From a virus: DNA of 45,965 nt. The position numbers were made by a program, and so were the translations under genes. The notes below the pieces were generated by a model. That model did not search any database, had not been told where the DNA came from, and saw nothing but the letters and a program-made list of their open reading frames with translations. This document shows positions 36,166 through 44,474 of this stretch, piece after piece (position 1 is the stretch's first letter; every line of letters begins with the position of its first letter). The DNA lies in IMG/VR virus record IMGVR_UViG_3300006875_000038, positions 1 through 45,965 of that record. One strand, written 5' to 3'.

Positions 36166-36792
36166 CTACGCCACGTCGCCGTGTGTAATGTTTGCTGTTC
36201 CAGCTGTAGATAGTCCAAGATCCGTGAATCTAAACCAACTTCCAGCTTTTGGCGTAAGTGTTCCAGACGCCACAGAAACCTGTAGAGGAAATCTAGCTGT
36301 AGCTGTCCCCTTTAGAACCATCCCGGTGATATAGATCGCTTGAATCGCGGCGGTGTTTCCTCCGGTGATCGCCTTGTTTGCCGTCGAGTTAAACTCGTTC
36401 ACACCGGTGTAGATGGTGGATGATCCAACAGCTGTCTCAAGAGTGACAAGAGCGCTTGCCTGAAACTGTGTTGCTGCCGTACCGGCCCATCCGAGTGTTA
36501 TCGCACCGGTTGAGGAGTTTGTAATTCGTAGAAAGTAGTCAAATAGATAGACTCTATTTAACGTTAAGTTTGGCGCAACACCGTACGGGTTTGTTGCTGT
36601 TGTTGTGATGCTGGTTCCGTCAGCACCGCGATAGAAGAACATTGTTCCAGAGAGTTGATAACTCGTTGCTGCCGATGAATAGATAAATCGCTGGTCAATG
36701 TTTTGAATCGCGGTGTTTAGAGTCGTACCCCACGTGTTTGTTTCACCGTTATCAGGTATCGGTGTTGTTCCGTTTATTAGATATGTGGGCAT
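36166..36792 (-). CDS. Virion-associated protein between tape measure and Dit-like genes
   Basis: This 208-residue protein starts MPTYLINGTTPIPDNGETNTW then GTTLNTAIQNIDQRF, an N-terminal pattern common in small phage virion proteins and fibre anchors, and continues with a beta-rich Thr/Ala/Asn-rich domain. It sits between the tape measure and Dit-like genes, so it is likely a tail-tip or decoration protein. No enzymatic motif is seen. The gap to the tape measure (36793-36827) holds an RBS-like AGGAGG. Confidence 0.6.
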   Translation of the reverse strand: MPTYLINGTTPIPDNGETNTWGTTLNTAIQNIDQRFIYSSAATSYQLSGTMFFYRGADGTSITTTATNPYGVAPNLTLNRVYLFDYFLRITNSSTGAITLGWAGTAATQFQASALVTLETAVGSSTIYTGVNEFNSTANKAITGGNTAAIQAIYITGMVLKGTATARFPLQVSVASGTLTPKAGSWFRFTDLGLSTAGTANITHGDVA

Positions 36793-36827
36793 GTCGTGCC
36801 TCCTGTCTCGTTTGTTTTTATTCTAAC

Positions 36828-39800
36828 CTACGCGGCGCCTCGTCGGAGTTCAAACGCAAGTTGACGCGAAACAATCGCCGCGAGCTCAACCTCGTCCATA
36901 CCCTTTGAAGCGTTGATGGTCATATTTACAATGATCGGCTGCGTCTGCTGTTGCTGCTGCTGTTGCGCTGATTGAAGTGCCGCTATCGGACGCTTAAATG
37001 CGTTGATACTTGTGACGCTGGCAAGATTCTGCGTCGCCATGACTAGATCAGCAAGACCGGATTGCTGCATTAGTTCCATAGCTCTTGCAGGTCTTGTTAG
37101 CGGAATCACAGCCTCTTTGCCCGCTTCTCCGATCATAGCGAGCGTCGGTTTGTCGACGATAGCACCTTTTGCTAATAGAGGAATATCTGGGACATCAAAT
37201 CTCGATCCACCGATAAACGGAACCCATGAAGGAACCGTAAATGATAGTCTTCCGACGGTGTTATTCCATAGACTTGCTACACCGTTGAACGCGCCTTTAG
37301 CCGCGTTCTTTATTCCGTCAAACAGTCCACTGGCAAATCTTCCAATTCTTGTTGGAATATTCTGGACAAACTCGACAATATTGTTGATTTTTTCTGCAAC
37401 CCAGTCTTTTGCCTGAGTTATCTTGTCCTTTAGCCACTTAAAACCTTCACCAAAAACATACGAAATTCTTCCAGGAAGATTTGTAAAGAATCCGACTATG
37501 CCGTCGATCACATTTGAAACAAATGTCTTAACGTTCGTGAATACTCCGCTAACCCACGAATAAACATTGCTTATCGCGGTCCTTATTCCTCCCCAGACGG
37601 TATCAAAGACTGTTTTAATTCCATTCCAAGCTGTTTCAAACGCAGTCTTAATTCCGGTCCATGCTGGTTTGATAACGTTGTTCCACACAAAGTTAATTGC
37701 TGTAGAAATCGCGTCCCATACCGTTGCGAATATAGTACGGATACCTTCCCATGCTGTACTAAACACGGTTGACATTCCGTCCCATACAGGCTTGATAACA
37801 TTTTCCCAAACAAAGCTTATTGCTGTGGAAATAATGTTCCAGACGGTTTCAAAATATGTCTTGATACCTTCCCAAGCAACACCGAACACCGTTGACATGG
37901 CGTCCCAGATCGGCTTGATGATGTTATCCCAAACAAAGCTTATTGCTCCTGAGATGATGTCCCAGACGGTTTCAAAATATGTCTTGATACCTTCCCAAGC
38001 AACACCGAACACCGTTGACATGGCGTCCCAGATCGGCTTGATGATGTTATCCCAAACAAAGCTTATTGCTGTGGAAATAATGTTCCAGACGGTTTCAAAA
38101 TAGAGTTTGATACCTTCCCAAGCAACACCGAACACCGTTGACATGGCGTCCCAGATCGGCTTGATGACGTTGTTCCAGTAGAAACTTATTGCGCCGGTGA
38201 TGATGTTCCACACCGTTGTGAAGTACGTCTTGATACCTTCCCAAGCAAGGCCAAAAACTGTCGACATCGCGTCCCAGATCGGCTTGATGACGTTGTTCCA
38301 GACAAATGAAACTGATGTTGAAATAATGTTCCATACGGTTTCAAAATATGTCTTGATACCTGACCAAGCAAGGCCAAAGACTGTCGACATCGCGTCCCAG
38401 ATCGGCTTGATGACGTTGTTCCAGTAGAAACTTATTGCGCCGGTGATGATGTTCCACACCGTTGTGAAGTACGCTTTAATGCCAGACCAAGCAAAACTAA
38501 ACACTGTAGACATCGCTGACCAGATAGGTTTGATGACATTATTCCAAACAAACGAAATTGCTGTTGAAATAGTTGTCCAAGCGACGTTAAATACAGTCTT
38601 TATTACGCTCCAGGCAGCTGAAAATCCTACTGATATTCCTTCCCAGATAGGTTTAATAGCTTTCCAGAACTTGTCAAGACCAGTTTTTACGATCTTAATA
38701 GCTCCAGTTGCAGCGCTACCGAAACCATCCCAAGCGTTGTTAAAGAAGTACGCGATTCCGTCAAAGACGGACTTAACAGCTTCTCCAAATGCAATTATTG
38801 CATTGTATATCGGATCCCACACAGAGTGGAATGTAGAACTTATTGTGTTCCACGTTGACTCAAACGTACTGGATAACGCGTCCCAAACGGGTTTAATGAC
38901 ATTGTTCCAGGCAAAATCAATCGCTGTTGAGATCGCGCCCCAAACGGTGTCAAACGCAGTCTTGATTCCAGTCCAAGCTACGCCGAACGCTGTGGACATG
39001 GCGTCCCATATAGGCTTGATGACGTTGTTCCAGACAAATGAAACTGATGTTGAAATAATGTTCCATACCGTCGTGAAGTACGCCTTGATACCTTCCCAAG
39101 CAACACCGAACACCGTTGACATGGCGTCCCAGATCGGTTGAATAACGTTGTTCCAGTAGAAACTTATCGCGCCGGTGATGATGTCCCATATAGTCGTGAA
39201 GTACGCTTTAATGCCAGACCAAGCCAAACTAAATATTTCCGACATCGCATTCCAGATTGGCTTGATGACATTATTCCAAACAAATGAAATTGACGACGAG
39301 ATGCCATCCCAGATTGCGGTAAACACTGATGCGATATCTTCCCACGATGCCGTAAACACCGCGTAGATCGCATTCCAGATTGGCTTGATGACGTTGTCCC
39401 AAACAAACGAAATCGATGATGAAATCATTGTCCAGACTAAATTAAAAGCTCTTCTTATTCCTTCCCAAACAAAACCAAAAATTGCCAACATCGCATTGAA
39501 CGCTGGCTTAATGACGTATTCCCATGCAAACCGAATTTGGAACGTGATCAGGTCCCATATCGGACCGAACACGGCGCTGATGGCCGTCCATACAGTCTTA
39601 AAAACAGTCAATATTGATTCAAATACAGGTCTAATGACACTGTTCCAAGCAAAACTAATTGCTGATGAGATCGCGTTCCAAACGGTATCAAATATGTTTT
39701 TGATGCCATTCCAGAAATTTGATAGTAACTCTCGACCTTTTTCAATAAGCGACGAATCAAGAATCCCAAGCCATCCGAGAATTTTTGATGGAATGCTTAA

Positions 39801-42668
39801 GAAGAAACTTGCGATGTCTCCCATAACCGAGACAAGCCCGTTTAGGAAACCGAGAATAATGTTTTTACCAAAGTCAAGAAATACAGTTGACGGTGAAGAG
39901 ATGCCAAAGATCGACTTAACGGCGTTGATGATCCATTCACCGATACCAGTGAAAAAATCGTAGATCCATTTCGCGCCAGCAACAAGACCTTTCCATAGTC
40001 CTTGGATAATTGACATGCCAAAACTTCCGAGCATGTCTTTTATTCCGTTAAACACAAACTTAAGCGCGTCTTTCAACGACGAGAACGCTTTACCAAAATG
40101 CTTTACGGCACCGCTGACGTCTCCACGCAGAAGCGCAAAGATTCCTTGAACAACTTTCCACACTGACTGGAATACCTTCGCAATGGCGCCGACGGTGTTG
40201 ATGAGAACCTTTATTGCCCTCGACACGATGTCGATCGCGCCGACAAAAGCTACCTTAAAGATCGGAACAATGTATTTTGCTATAAAGTCACCGATTGATT
40301 TAAAAACATTTTTTACGTTTTTTACGACAGTCTCTGTCCCGCCGAAAGATTTAAGAACTTCATTTATTGTTTGCTTTATAGATTCAAACGCTTTTTTAAG
40401 ATTTCCCCAGACGACATCAATTAGATCTTTTATTGCTTTTCTAAAATTTTCACTGTTTTTGTACGCCAGGACGATTACAGCAATAAACGCAGCAACACCA
40501 GCAACAATTCCGGCGAGCGCTCCTCCGCCGATGCCAAAGTTTGCAAAAACTAGTCGAGCTGCCGCGATTTTGTCTCTTAAAGTTGTGACAATGTCGATAG
40601 CTTTAAAAAAGTAACCAGAGAATGCGTTAAAGACAAATGTTGTAGCGTTGTTCATCAACCGAAGCGCCTTGACAACTCCCATGATACCAGCGCTAAAGAG
40701 AAGTACTCTTTGAACAACTTCATTACCAAATACAGCGTTGATAATCTTTAAACCAGCGGTGAGAGTGCCAAAAAAGTACTGCAGTGACGCTGTCTCGGTA
40801 AAGTTTTTTATGAATTTAAGAAACTCATCGGCAAATTTTGTTAAATACGGCGAACCAGACGTGAGAGTGTCAATTATTGTTCCAAGGGTCGGCATCATGG
40901 CAGACAGCCCCTGAGCTGTCTTTCCAATCCCTGGATTGTCTCCAAGTTTCAAGAACTCTTTAACAAGCGAGACAACAAGTTTACTTATTTCATGAGTGTT
41001 CTTTGCAGTATCGATAAAAAACTGCTGAAGTCGTCCGCTATCTCCAAGTTTTTTTGTAAATTCTTCAAACTTTTGAGTTGAAGCCTCGAATGCATCAAGC
41101 AAAAGTTGACCGCCACTTCCAGGTCCGGAAGCTGCTTTACCGATATTTTTGATTGCTTCATACAAGTTTCTAAAAATTGAACCTAGTTGCGCAGCAACAT
41201 CACCGGCTTGGTTGAACATGCTGGTAAGTTCACCGGTTGAATTCTTAAATTCAAATGTTTCTCTCCACCCATCTGTTAGGGTGACGACCCAATCTGAGAA
41301 GCGTCTAATTAGTGGATCAGCTGCTGTGAGAAGCGATAAAAATACGTCATAAAGATTACCAGCAGCATCCCCCATTCGGCGGATAACATATGTGTTTGTA
41401 TCGCCGATCTTCCCAAGTTCATCAAGATTTGATGACTCGGTGACAACGTTTGAAATGTTGACTGCTGCTTCACCTAAAGCTTTTCCAGTTTCACGCAGAA
41501 TTGGAATAAGACGTGGAAATAGGTTATCAACCAGATTTTTAATTGCGACAGTTAAAAGAGGGAATAGATCCTTGCCAGCAGCTGCCTTGAGTTCTTTAAT
41601 TTTGTCTTGTATTGAAACTATGTATCGAACAAACGCCTTAGCTTCTTCAGATAGTCCAGCAAGTGGGTCAACTCCACCACCGCCAGCACCAGCGGCTTTC
41701 TTTTTCGCGTCCTCGAGCCGTTTTAACGCGTCTTCTTCAGCGCGCAGCGCATCACGCTCTGCCCGCGCCTTAGCGTCAGTGGCTTCCTGCACAGCTTCTG
41801 TTGCGTTGACAACCTCTCTTGATCCCTCAACGCCAGCTTTATTTGCTTTTTCAGTTTCTTTCGCAAGATCTGAATTTCGATCTTTTGCTCGACGCAGATT
41901 AAGATCTGCCTCAGCGTACGCAAGTTCTGCTTCACGTCGCGCGCGTGAGTTTGGTGGAAGATCTTGAACTCGAGCAAGACGCTCTCGTGCTTTTTCAAGT
42001 TCAATTGATGCTTTCTTTTCAGAAATAGCCGCGTCTTCGGCATCAAAGTTTAACTGTTGAAGACTTTCAGCTGCTGTTTTACGGGCCTCAGTCAGCCGAT
42101 CCTCGGCGTCAGCAAGGTTTTTACTCGCTCTTGCGAGAGCCTCTCTGTTTGACTCAAGAACTCTTGCAAGATTCTTTTCTGCATCTTCGATTTGACGAGC
42201 TTGGTCAGCTCCACCACCGCCGCCGCCGCCGGTTTTTTGCTTCATTAAGCCTTTTATTGCGGCCCCAACGCCGCTAAACGCTAATTTTGCGGTGAGGGCT
42301 GCTTGTCCTATCGCGGCAAAAATTCCTGGAAGAACAATCAACGCCGGCACAGCTGCGCCGACCTGCATCACCAACGCTGAAAGACCGGAAACTAACGCAG
42401 AAATTCCACTTATAGCGACGCTAATGGCTGGACCAACAAAATAGCCAGTAGTTACTAGCTTAGCAAAGGCTTCGTTCGCGGCGAGAGCTTCTTGTCTAAA
42501 CTTTTGTAGAGCGTCGCCTTTTGAAAGTCCCCGTGAAAAAGACGAACCAGACTGCTGTCCTGCGCGTTGGAAATTCTGTACAGTAGACGAAAGTTCATTA
42601 TCAACGTCTTTTTTAAAACGATCAACAATCGCGTGAACTGCAATATACGCGTTTCCAATAACAGCCAT
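36828..42668 (-). CDS. Tape measure protein
   Basis: This 1946-residue protein sets tail length. N-terminus: an amphipathic segment, then a hydrophobic stretch (about 70-140, ISGISALVSGLSALVMQVGA). Residues about 145-330 form a charged coiled coil. A hydrophobic core follows. From about residue 1000 to 1700 a tryptophan-rich repeat of 41 residues occurs about fifteen times (FVWNNVIKPIWDAMSTVF type), broken once in the middle. The C-terminus has GFFTNLPGRISYVFGEGFKW, GSRFDVPDIPLLAKGA then GEAGKEAVIPL, and a Gln-rich stretch; the GEAGxEAVIPL motif is typical of phage tape measures. At about 1.5 angstrom per residue the full chain would support a tail of the order of 250-300 nm, which is an inference. 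AGGAGG lies 11 bases before the ATG. Confidence 0.95.
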   Translation of the reverse strand: MAVIGNAYIAVHAIVDRFKKDVDNELSSTVQNFQRAGQQSGSSFSRGLSKGDALQKFRQEALAANEAFAKLVTTGYFVGPAISVAISGISALVSGLSALVMQVGAAVPALIVLPGIFAAIGQAALTAKLAFSGVGAAIKGLMKQKTGGGGGGGADQARQIEDAEKNLARVLESNREALARASKNLADAEDRLTEARKTAAESLQQLNFDAEDAAISEKKASIELEKARERLARVQDLPPNSRARREAELAYAEADLNLRRAKDRNSDLAKETEKANKAGVEGSREVVNATEAVQEATDAKARAERDALRAEEDALKRLEDAKKKAAGAGGGGVDPLAGLSEEAKAFVRYIVSIQDKIKELKAAAGKDLFPLLTVAIKNLVDNLFPRLIPILRETGKALGEAAVNISNVVTESSNLDELGKIGDTNTYVIRRMGDAAGNLYDVFLSLLTAADPLIRRFSDWVVTLTDGWRETFEFKNSTGELTSMFNQAGDVAAQLGSIFRNLYEAIKNIGKAASGPGSGGQLLLDAFEASTQKFEEFTKKLGDSGRLQQFFIDTAKNTHEISKLVVSLVKEFLKLGDNPGIGKTAQGLSAMMPTLGTIIDTLTSGSPYLTKFADEFLKFIKNFTETASLQYFFGTLTAGLKIINAVFGNEVVQRVLLFSAGIMGVVKALRLMNNATTFVFNAFSGYFFKAIDIVTTLRDKIAAARLVFANFGIGGGALAGIVAGVAAFIAVIVLAYKNSENFRKAIKDLIDVVWGNLKKAFESIKQTINEVLKSFGGTETVVKNVKNVFKSIGDFIAKYIVPIFKVAFVGAIDIVSRAIKVLINTVGAIAKVFQSVWKVVQGIFALLRGDVSGAVKHFGKAFSSLKDALKFVFNGIKDMLGSFGMSIIQGLWKGLVAGAKWIYDFFTGIGEWIINAVKSIFGISSPSTVFLDFGKNIILGFLNGLVSVMGDIASFFLSIPSKILGWLGILDSSLIEKGRELLSNFWNGIKNIFDTVWNAISSAISFAWNSVIRPVFESILTVFKTVWTAISAVFGPIWDLITFQIRFAWEYVIKPAFNAMLAIFGFVWEGIRRAFNLVWTMISSSISFVWDNVIKPIWNAIYAVFTASWEDIASVFTAIWDGISSSISFVWNNVIKPIWNAMSEIFSLAWSGIKAYFTTIWDIITGAISFYWNNVIQPIWDAMSTVFGVAWEGIKAYFTTVWNIISTSVSFVWNNVIKPIWDAMSTAFGVAWTGIKTAFDTVWGAISTAIDFAWNNVIKPVWDALSSTFESTWNTISSTFHSVWDPIYNAIIAFGEAVKSVFDGIAYFFNNAWDGFGSAATGAIKIVKTGLDKFWKAIKPIWEGISVGFSAAWSVIKTVFNVAWTTISTAISFVWNNVIKPIWSAMSTVFSFAWSGIKAYFTTVWNIITGAISFYWNNVIKPIWDAMSTVFGLAWSGIKTYFETVWNIISTSVSFVWNNVIKPIWDAMSTVFGLAWEGIKTYFTTVWNIITGAISFYWNNVIKPIWDAMSTVFGVAWEGIKLYFETVWNIISTAISFVWDNIIKPIWDAMSTVFGVAWEGIKTYFETVWDIISGAISFVWDNIIKPIWDAMSTVFGVAWEGIKTYFETVWNIISTAISFVWENVIKPVWDGMSTVFSTAWEGIRTIFATVWDAISTAINFVWNNVIKPAWTGIKTAFETAWNGIKTVFDTVWGGIRTAISNVYSWVSGVFTNVKTFVSNVIDGIVGFFTNLPGRISYVFGEGFKWLKDKITQAKDWVAEKINNIVEFVQNIPTRIGRFASGLFDGIKNAAKGAFNGVASLWNNTVGRLSFTVPSWVPFIGGSRFDVPDIPLLAKGAIVDKPTLAMIGEAGKEAVIPLTRPARAMELMQQSGLADLVMATQNLASVTSINAFKRPIAALQSAQQQQQQQTQPIIVNMTINASKGMDEVELAAIVSRQLAFELRRGAA
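37560..39720 (-). repeat. Tandem repeats of 123 bases in the tape measure gene
   Basis: About fifteen in-frame units encode a 41-residue Trp-rich module. Several units between 37840 and 38480 are nearly identical in DNA, exactly 123 bases apart (for example units beginning at 37861, 37984 and 38107), so they are recent duplications. The outer units are more diverged. Unequal recombination here would change tail length in steps of 41 residues. Confidence 0.93.
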
Positions 42669-42704
42669 CGTATGTCACACCTCCTCACGCAGATCGTCGT
42701 AGTT

Positions 42705-42713
42705 ATTCTATAC
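42705..42713 (-). promoter_or_regulatory. -10-like element GTATAGAAT upstream of the tape measure gene
   Basis: On the minus strand GTATAGAAT lies 37 bases before the tape measure ATG. The identical nonamer occurs at 45888-45896, 46 bases before the connector gene ATG. No convincing -35 is seen. Confidence 0.45.
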
Positions 42714-42722
42714 CAACAAAAG

Positions 42723-43193
42723 TTACCCTAGTGGAGCGTCAATTAGCATTCCAAAAGGCTTTGCGGAGTTCGCGTTGACCGGTGTCGGAGGCACATACGG
42801 TTTTGGTGGAACAGCAAAAGCCCTAGACTCTTCTTCTACATCAATCGGCCGCGGCGGCGCATCTTCGTCAAAATCAAGTTCATCATCGAGAATGGACGCA
42901 TTAAGCGACGACGAAGTAGACGAAGCATACTGATACTCCCTGTTATAGAATTCTCTATACAGAGTCCTGCGGACGTGATCACGCACTTCAAGATGCTCTT
43001 TTGAACTCGCCGCGAGCATGTCTTCTTCAAAATAAAAGTGAAAGACATCTAGCATGTCAGACACTTCTAATGAATCAAGATGAACACCGTGAGTCAACGC
43101 CTTACCGTTGACGTACGGCCAGAGATCTATTGCCCATCTGGCGAGACTTCTGGCCGCTGCGTAGGGCGGTTGCTGTAAGTCTCCATCAGCCAA
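42723..43193 (-). CDS. Tail assembly chaperone, downstream frame (probably made by -1 frameshift)
   Basis: This frame of up to 156 codons overlaps the end of the upstream chaperone gene by 67 bases in the -1 frame. It has no ATG and no ribosome site at its only possible start (TTG at 43193); the frame is open further upstream, about 48 bases before that TTG. This is the classic gpG/gpGT arrangement in front of a tape measure gene. The product is charged and helical in its first 90 residues, then acidic and Pro-rich (FDEDAPPRPIDVEEE, VPPKPYVPPTPVN). The fused product would bind the tape measure during tail assembly. I could not identify a canonical slippery heptamer with confidence; CCCTACG near 43169 is weak. 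Confidence 0.65.
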   Translation of the reverse strand: MADGDLQQPPYAAARSLARWAIDLWPYVNGKALTHGVHLDSLEVSDMLDVFHFYFEEDMLAASSKEHLEVRDHVRRTLYREFYNREYQYASSTSSSLNASILDDELDFDEDAPPRPIDVEEESRAFAVPPKPYVPPTPVNANSAKPFGMLIDAPLG

Positions 43194-43480
43194 CTGATGA
43201 TGTCCATGAGCTGCTCGATTGTCACAATGCGATCTGGGTCTTCACAGAGGGTGTTAAAACGAGTGTAGCTTTCCTGAACAAGAACATACTTAAAGAAGTC
43301 AGTTATAACGGTGGCACTCGCCGCTGTGTCGTCATCATTTCCAGATCTTCCAGCAAGATCGAGCATCACCTTTCCTGGAATCTGCGGACGACAATAGAAA
43401 TCTTCGCCATACAGACGAAACATGATTTCTTCCGCATTTTCTGTTGTTACAGGCGCACCGAAGTCTTTAAACTTTGTCAT
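43127..43480 (-). CDS. Tail assembly chaperone (gpG-like)
   Basis: The product has 117 residues from the ATG at 43480, with GGAG about ten bases upstream; the frame extends 28 codons further without a site. The helical domain TENAEEIMFRLYGEDFYCRP, VMLDLAGRSG, ITDFFKYVLVQESYTRFNTL, EDPDRIVTIEQLMDIISWLM and the ending YSNRPTQRPEVSPDGQ are typical of actinophage tail chaperones that precede the tape measure. The RPT...S ending is where many such proteins shift frame. It acts in the cytosol during tail assembly and is not in the virion. Confidence 0.78.
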   Translation of the reverse strand: MTKFKDFGAPVTTENAEEIMFRLYGEDFYCRPQIPGKVMLDLAGRSGNDDDTAASATVITDFFKYVLVQESYTRFNTLCEDPDRIVTIEQLMDIISWLMETYSNRPTQRPEVSPDGQ

Positions 43481-43526
43481 CTTATTTTCTCCGTAATCAT
43501 GGTTGTCGTCTTGACATCCTTCTTTA

Positions 43527-43535
43527 ATTTTATAC
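43527..43535 (-). promoter_or_regulatory. -10-like element GTATAAAAT upstream of the tail chaperone
   Basis: On the minus strand GTATAAAAT lies 47 bases before the chaperone ATG, in the 92-base gap 43481-43572. Spacing to the start agrees with the elements at 42705 and 45888. Confidence 0.45.
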
Positions 43536-43572
43536 AAGATTTCTGCATAAAAGATGTTTTTCACGTAGAAAT

Positions 43573-43965
43573 CTACAGAACAGCGAGCCTGAGATTATCC
43601 GTAAGAAATCTGTTCGGCTTTGTCCCCTTATGCACTACTGTGTGCGCGTATACCGCGACTCCAGCACGGTTTCTAAACCTAAGAACTTGTGAAGGTTTCG
43701 CTACGATAACATGTGGTTTAGTTCCTTCATGGTGCATAAGAGCGTATGATAGCGATGAACCAATTAAAATTTTCGGTCCCATCGCGCTTCGTTCGAAATT
43801 TTGATTTATTGAAACTTTAAGAGCACCGGTGTTGGTGCCTACTTGAATTTTTGCTGCAGCAAGAACTTTTGCAGATCTTTTTTCAAGATCACGGCCGACA
43901 GGGCCAGATCTTGACTTTAAAAGACGATCAAGTTCCGGATAGTTCCAAACGATCGCCTGTGTCAT
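43573..43965 (-). CDS. HK97 gp10-like head-tail/tail component
   Basis: The product has 130 residues from the ATG at 43965, forming an ATGA overlap with the upstream gene; upstream open frame is rejected for that reason. The helix LEKRSAKVLAAAKIQVGTNTGALKVSI followed by YALMHHEGTKPHVI and VVHKGTKPNRFL is the pattern of HK97 gp10-type proteins (Y-x-x-x-H-E-G-T-x-P-H and a closing K-G-x-x-x-N-x-F). Members join head and tail or terminate the tail tube. Confidence 0.8.
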   Translation of the reverse strand: MTQAIVWNYPELDRLLKSRSGPVGRDLEKRSAKVLAAAKIQVGTNTGALKVSINQNFERSAMGPKILIGSSLSYALMHHEGTKPHVIVAKPSQVLRFRNRAGVAVYAHTVVHKGTKPNRFLTDNLRLAVL

Positions 43966-44468
43966 GGTACTGCCATCGTCAACTGGAGAGTTACTAGCTG
44001 AAATCCTCCGTCTGGAGGAGGTATCTCGACGGAACCTATGACACCGACGCCAAAACCAGACGAAACGTCCCACTGGTCAAGTAAATTTATTGATTCAAGA
44101 AGAACCCATGCGTCAATCGCTCCGATTCTCGAACCGTCCTCGATCGTTGCGGCAAGCGGCGCCCGTCCGCTCTGCGAAACAACTGGTATCTGCCGAGCGA
44201 CGGTGATCAACATCGTCACCGTTCGCGGCATGTTGCATCGCTGCGGTTGACTTTGCTGTGAACCTGGCGGTCCCAGATAACCTTGAATCAGCGTAATTGT
44301 CAATTGTTCACAGTCGATTGACGACATTCCGAGAGTCCAGTATCGCCGTGCCGGGAGCGGAACATTGTAGGAAACATACGTGTTTACAACTGCGTCAAGT
44401 ACGTTGTCGAGCAGCGTGACAATGTTTAAAGCATCAGTTGACACAGTTGAAATATCTGTCAAAGGCAT
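43962..44468 (-). CDS. Putative tail terminator/minor head-tail protein
   Basis: The 168-residue protein starts six bases after the connector gene stop and overlaps the gp10-like gene by four bases. It shows strand/helix alternation (LNIVTLLDNVLDAVVNTYVS, CEQLTITLIQGYLG) and a C-terminal strand GFQLVTLQLTMAVP. Position between connector and gp10-like protein suggests a tail terminator or stopper. No family motif is certain. Confidence 0.6.
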   Translation of the reverse strand: MPLTDISTVSTDALNIVTLLDNVLDAVVNTYVSYNVPLPARRYWTLGMSSIDCEQLTITLIQGYLGPPGSQQSQPQRCNMPRTVTMLITVARQIPVVSQSGRAPLAATIEDGSRIGAIDAWVLLESINLLDQWDVSSGFGVGVIGSVEIPPPDGGFQLVTLQLTMAVP

Positions 44469-44474
44469 GTCGTG

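Noticed and set aside
31156-36334. Several plus-strand frames of 60-170 codons within the Dit-like gene
   Set aside because: All are antisense to a continuous 1693-codon gene with clear domains; none has a ribosome site or family pattern.
37567-39963. Long plus-strand open frames within the tape measure region
   Set aside because: They are repeat-derived shadows antisense to the Trp-rich 41-residue units and have no start signals.
43160-43175. CCCTACG as the -1 slippery site of the tail chaperone
   Set aside because: Only the first codon re-pairs well after a -1 shift; the second does not, so I mention it only as a weak candidate.
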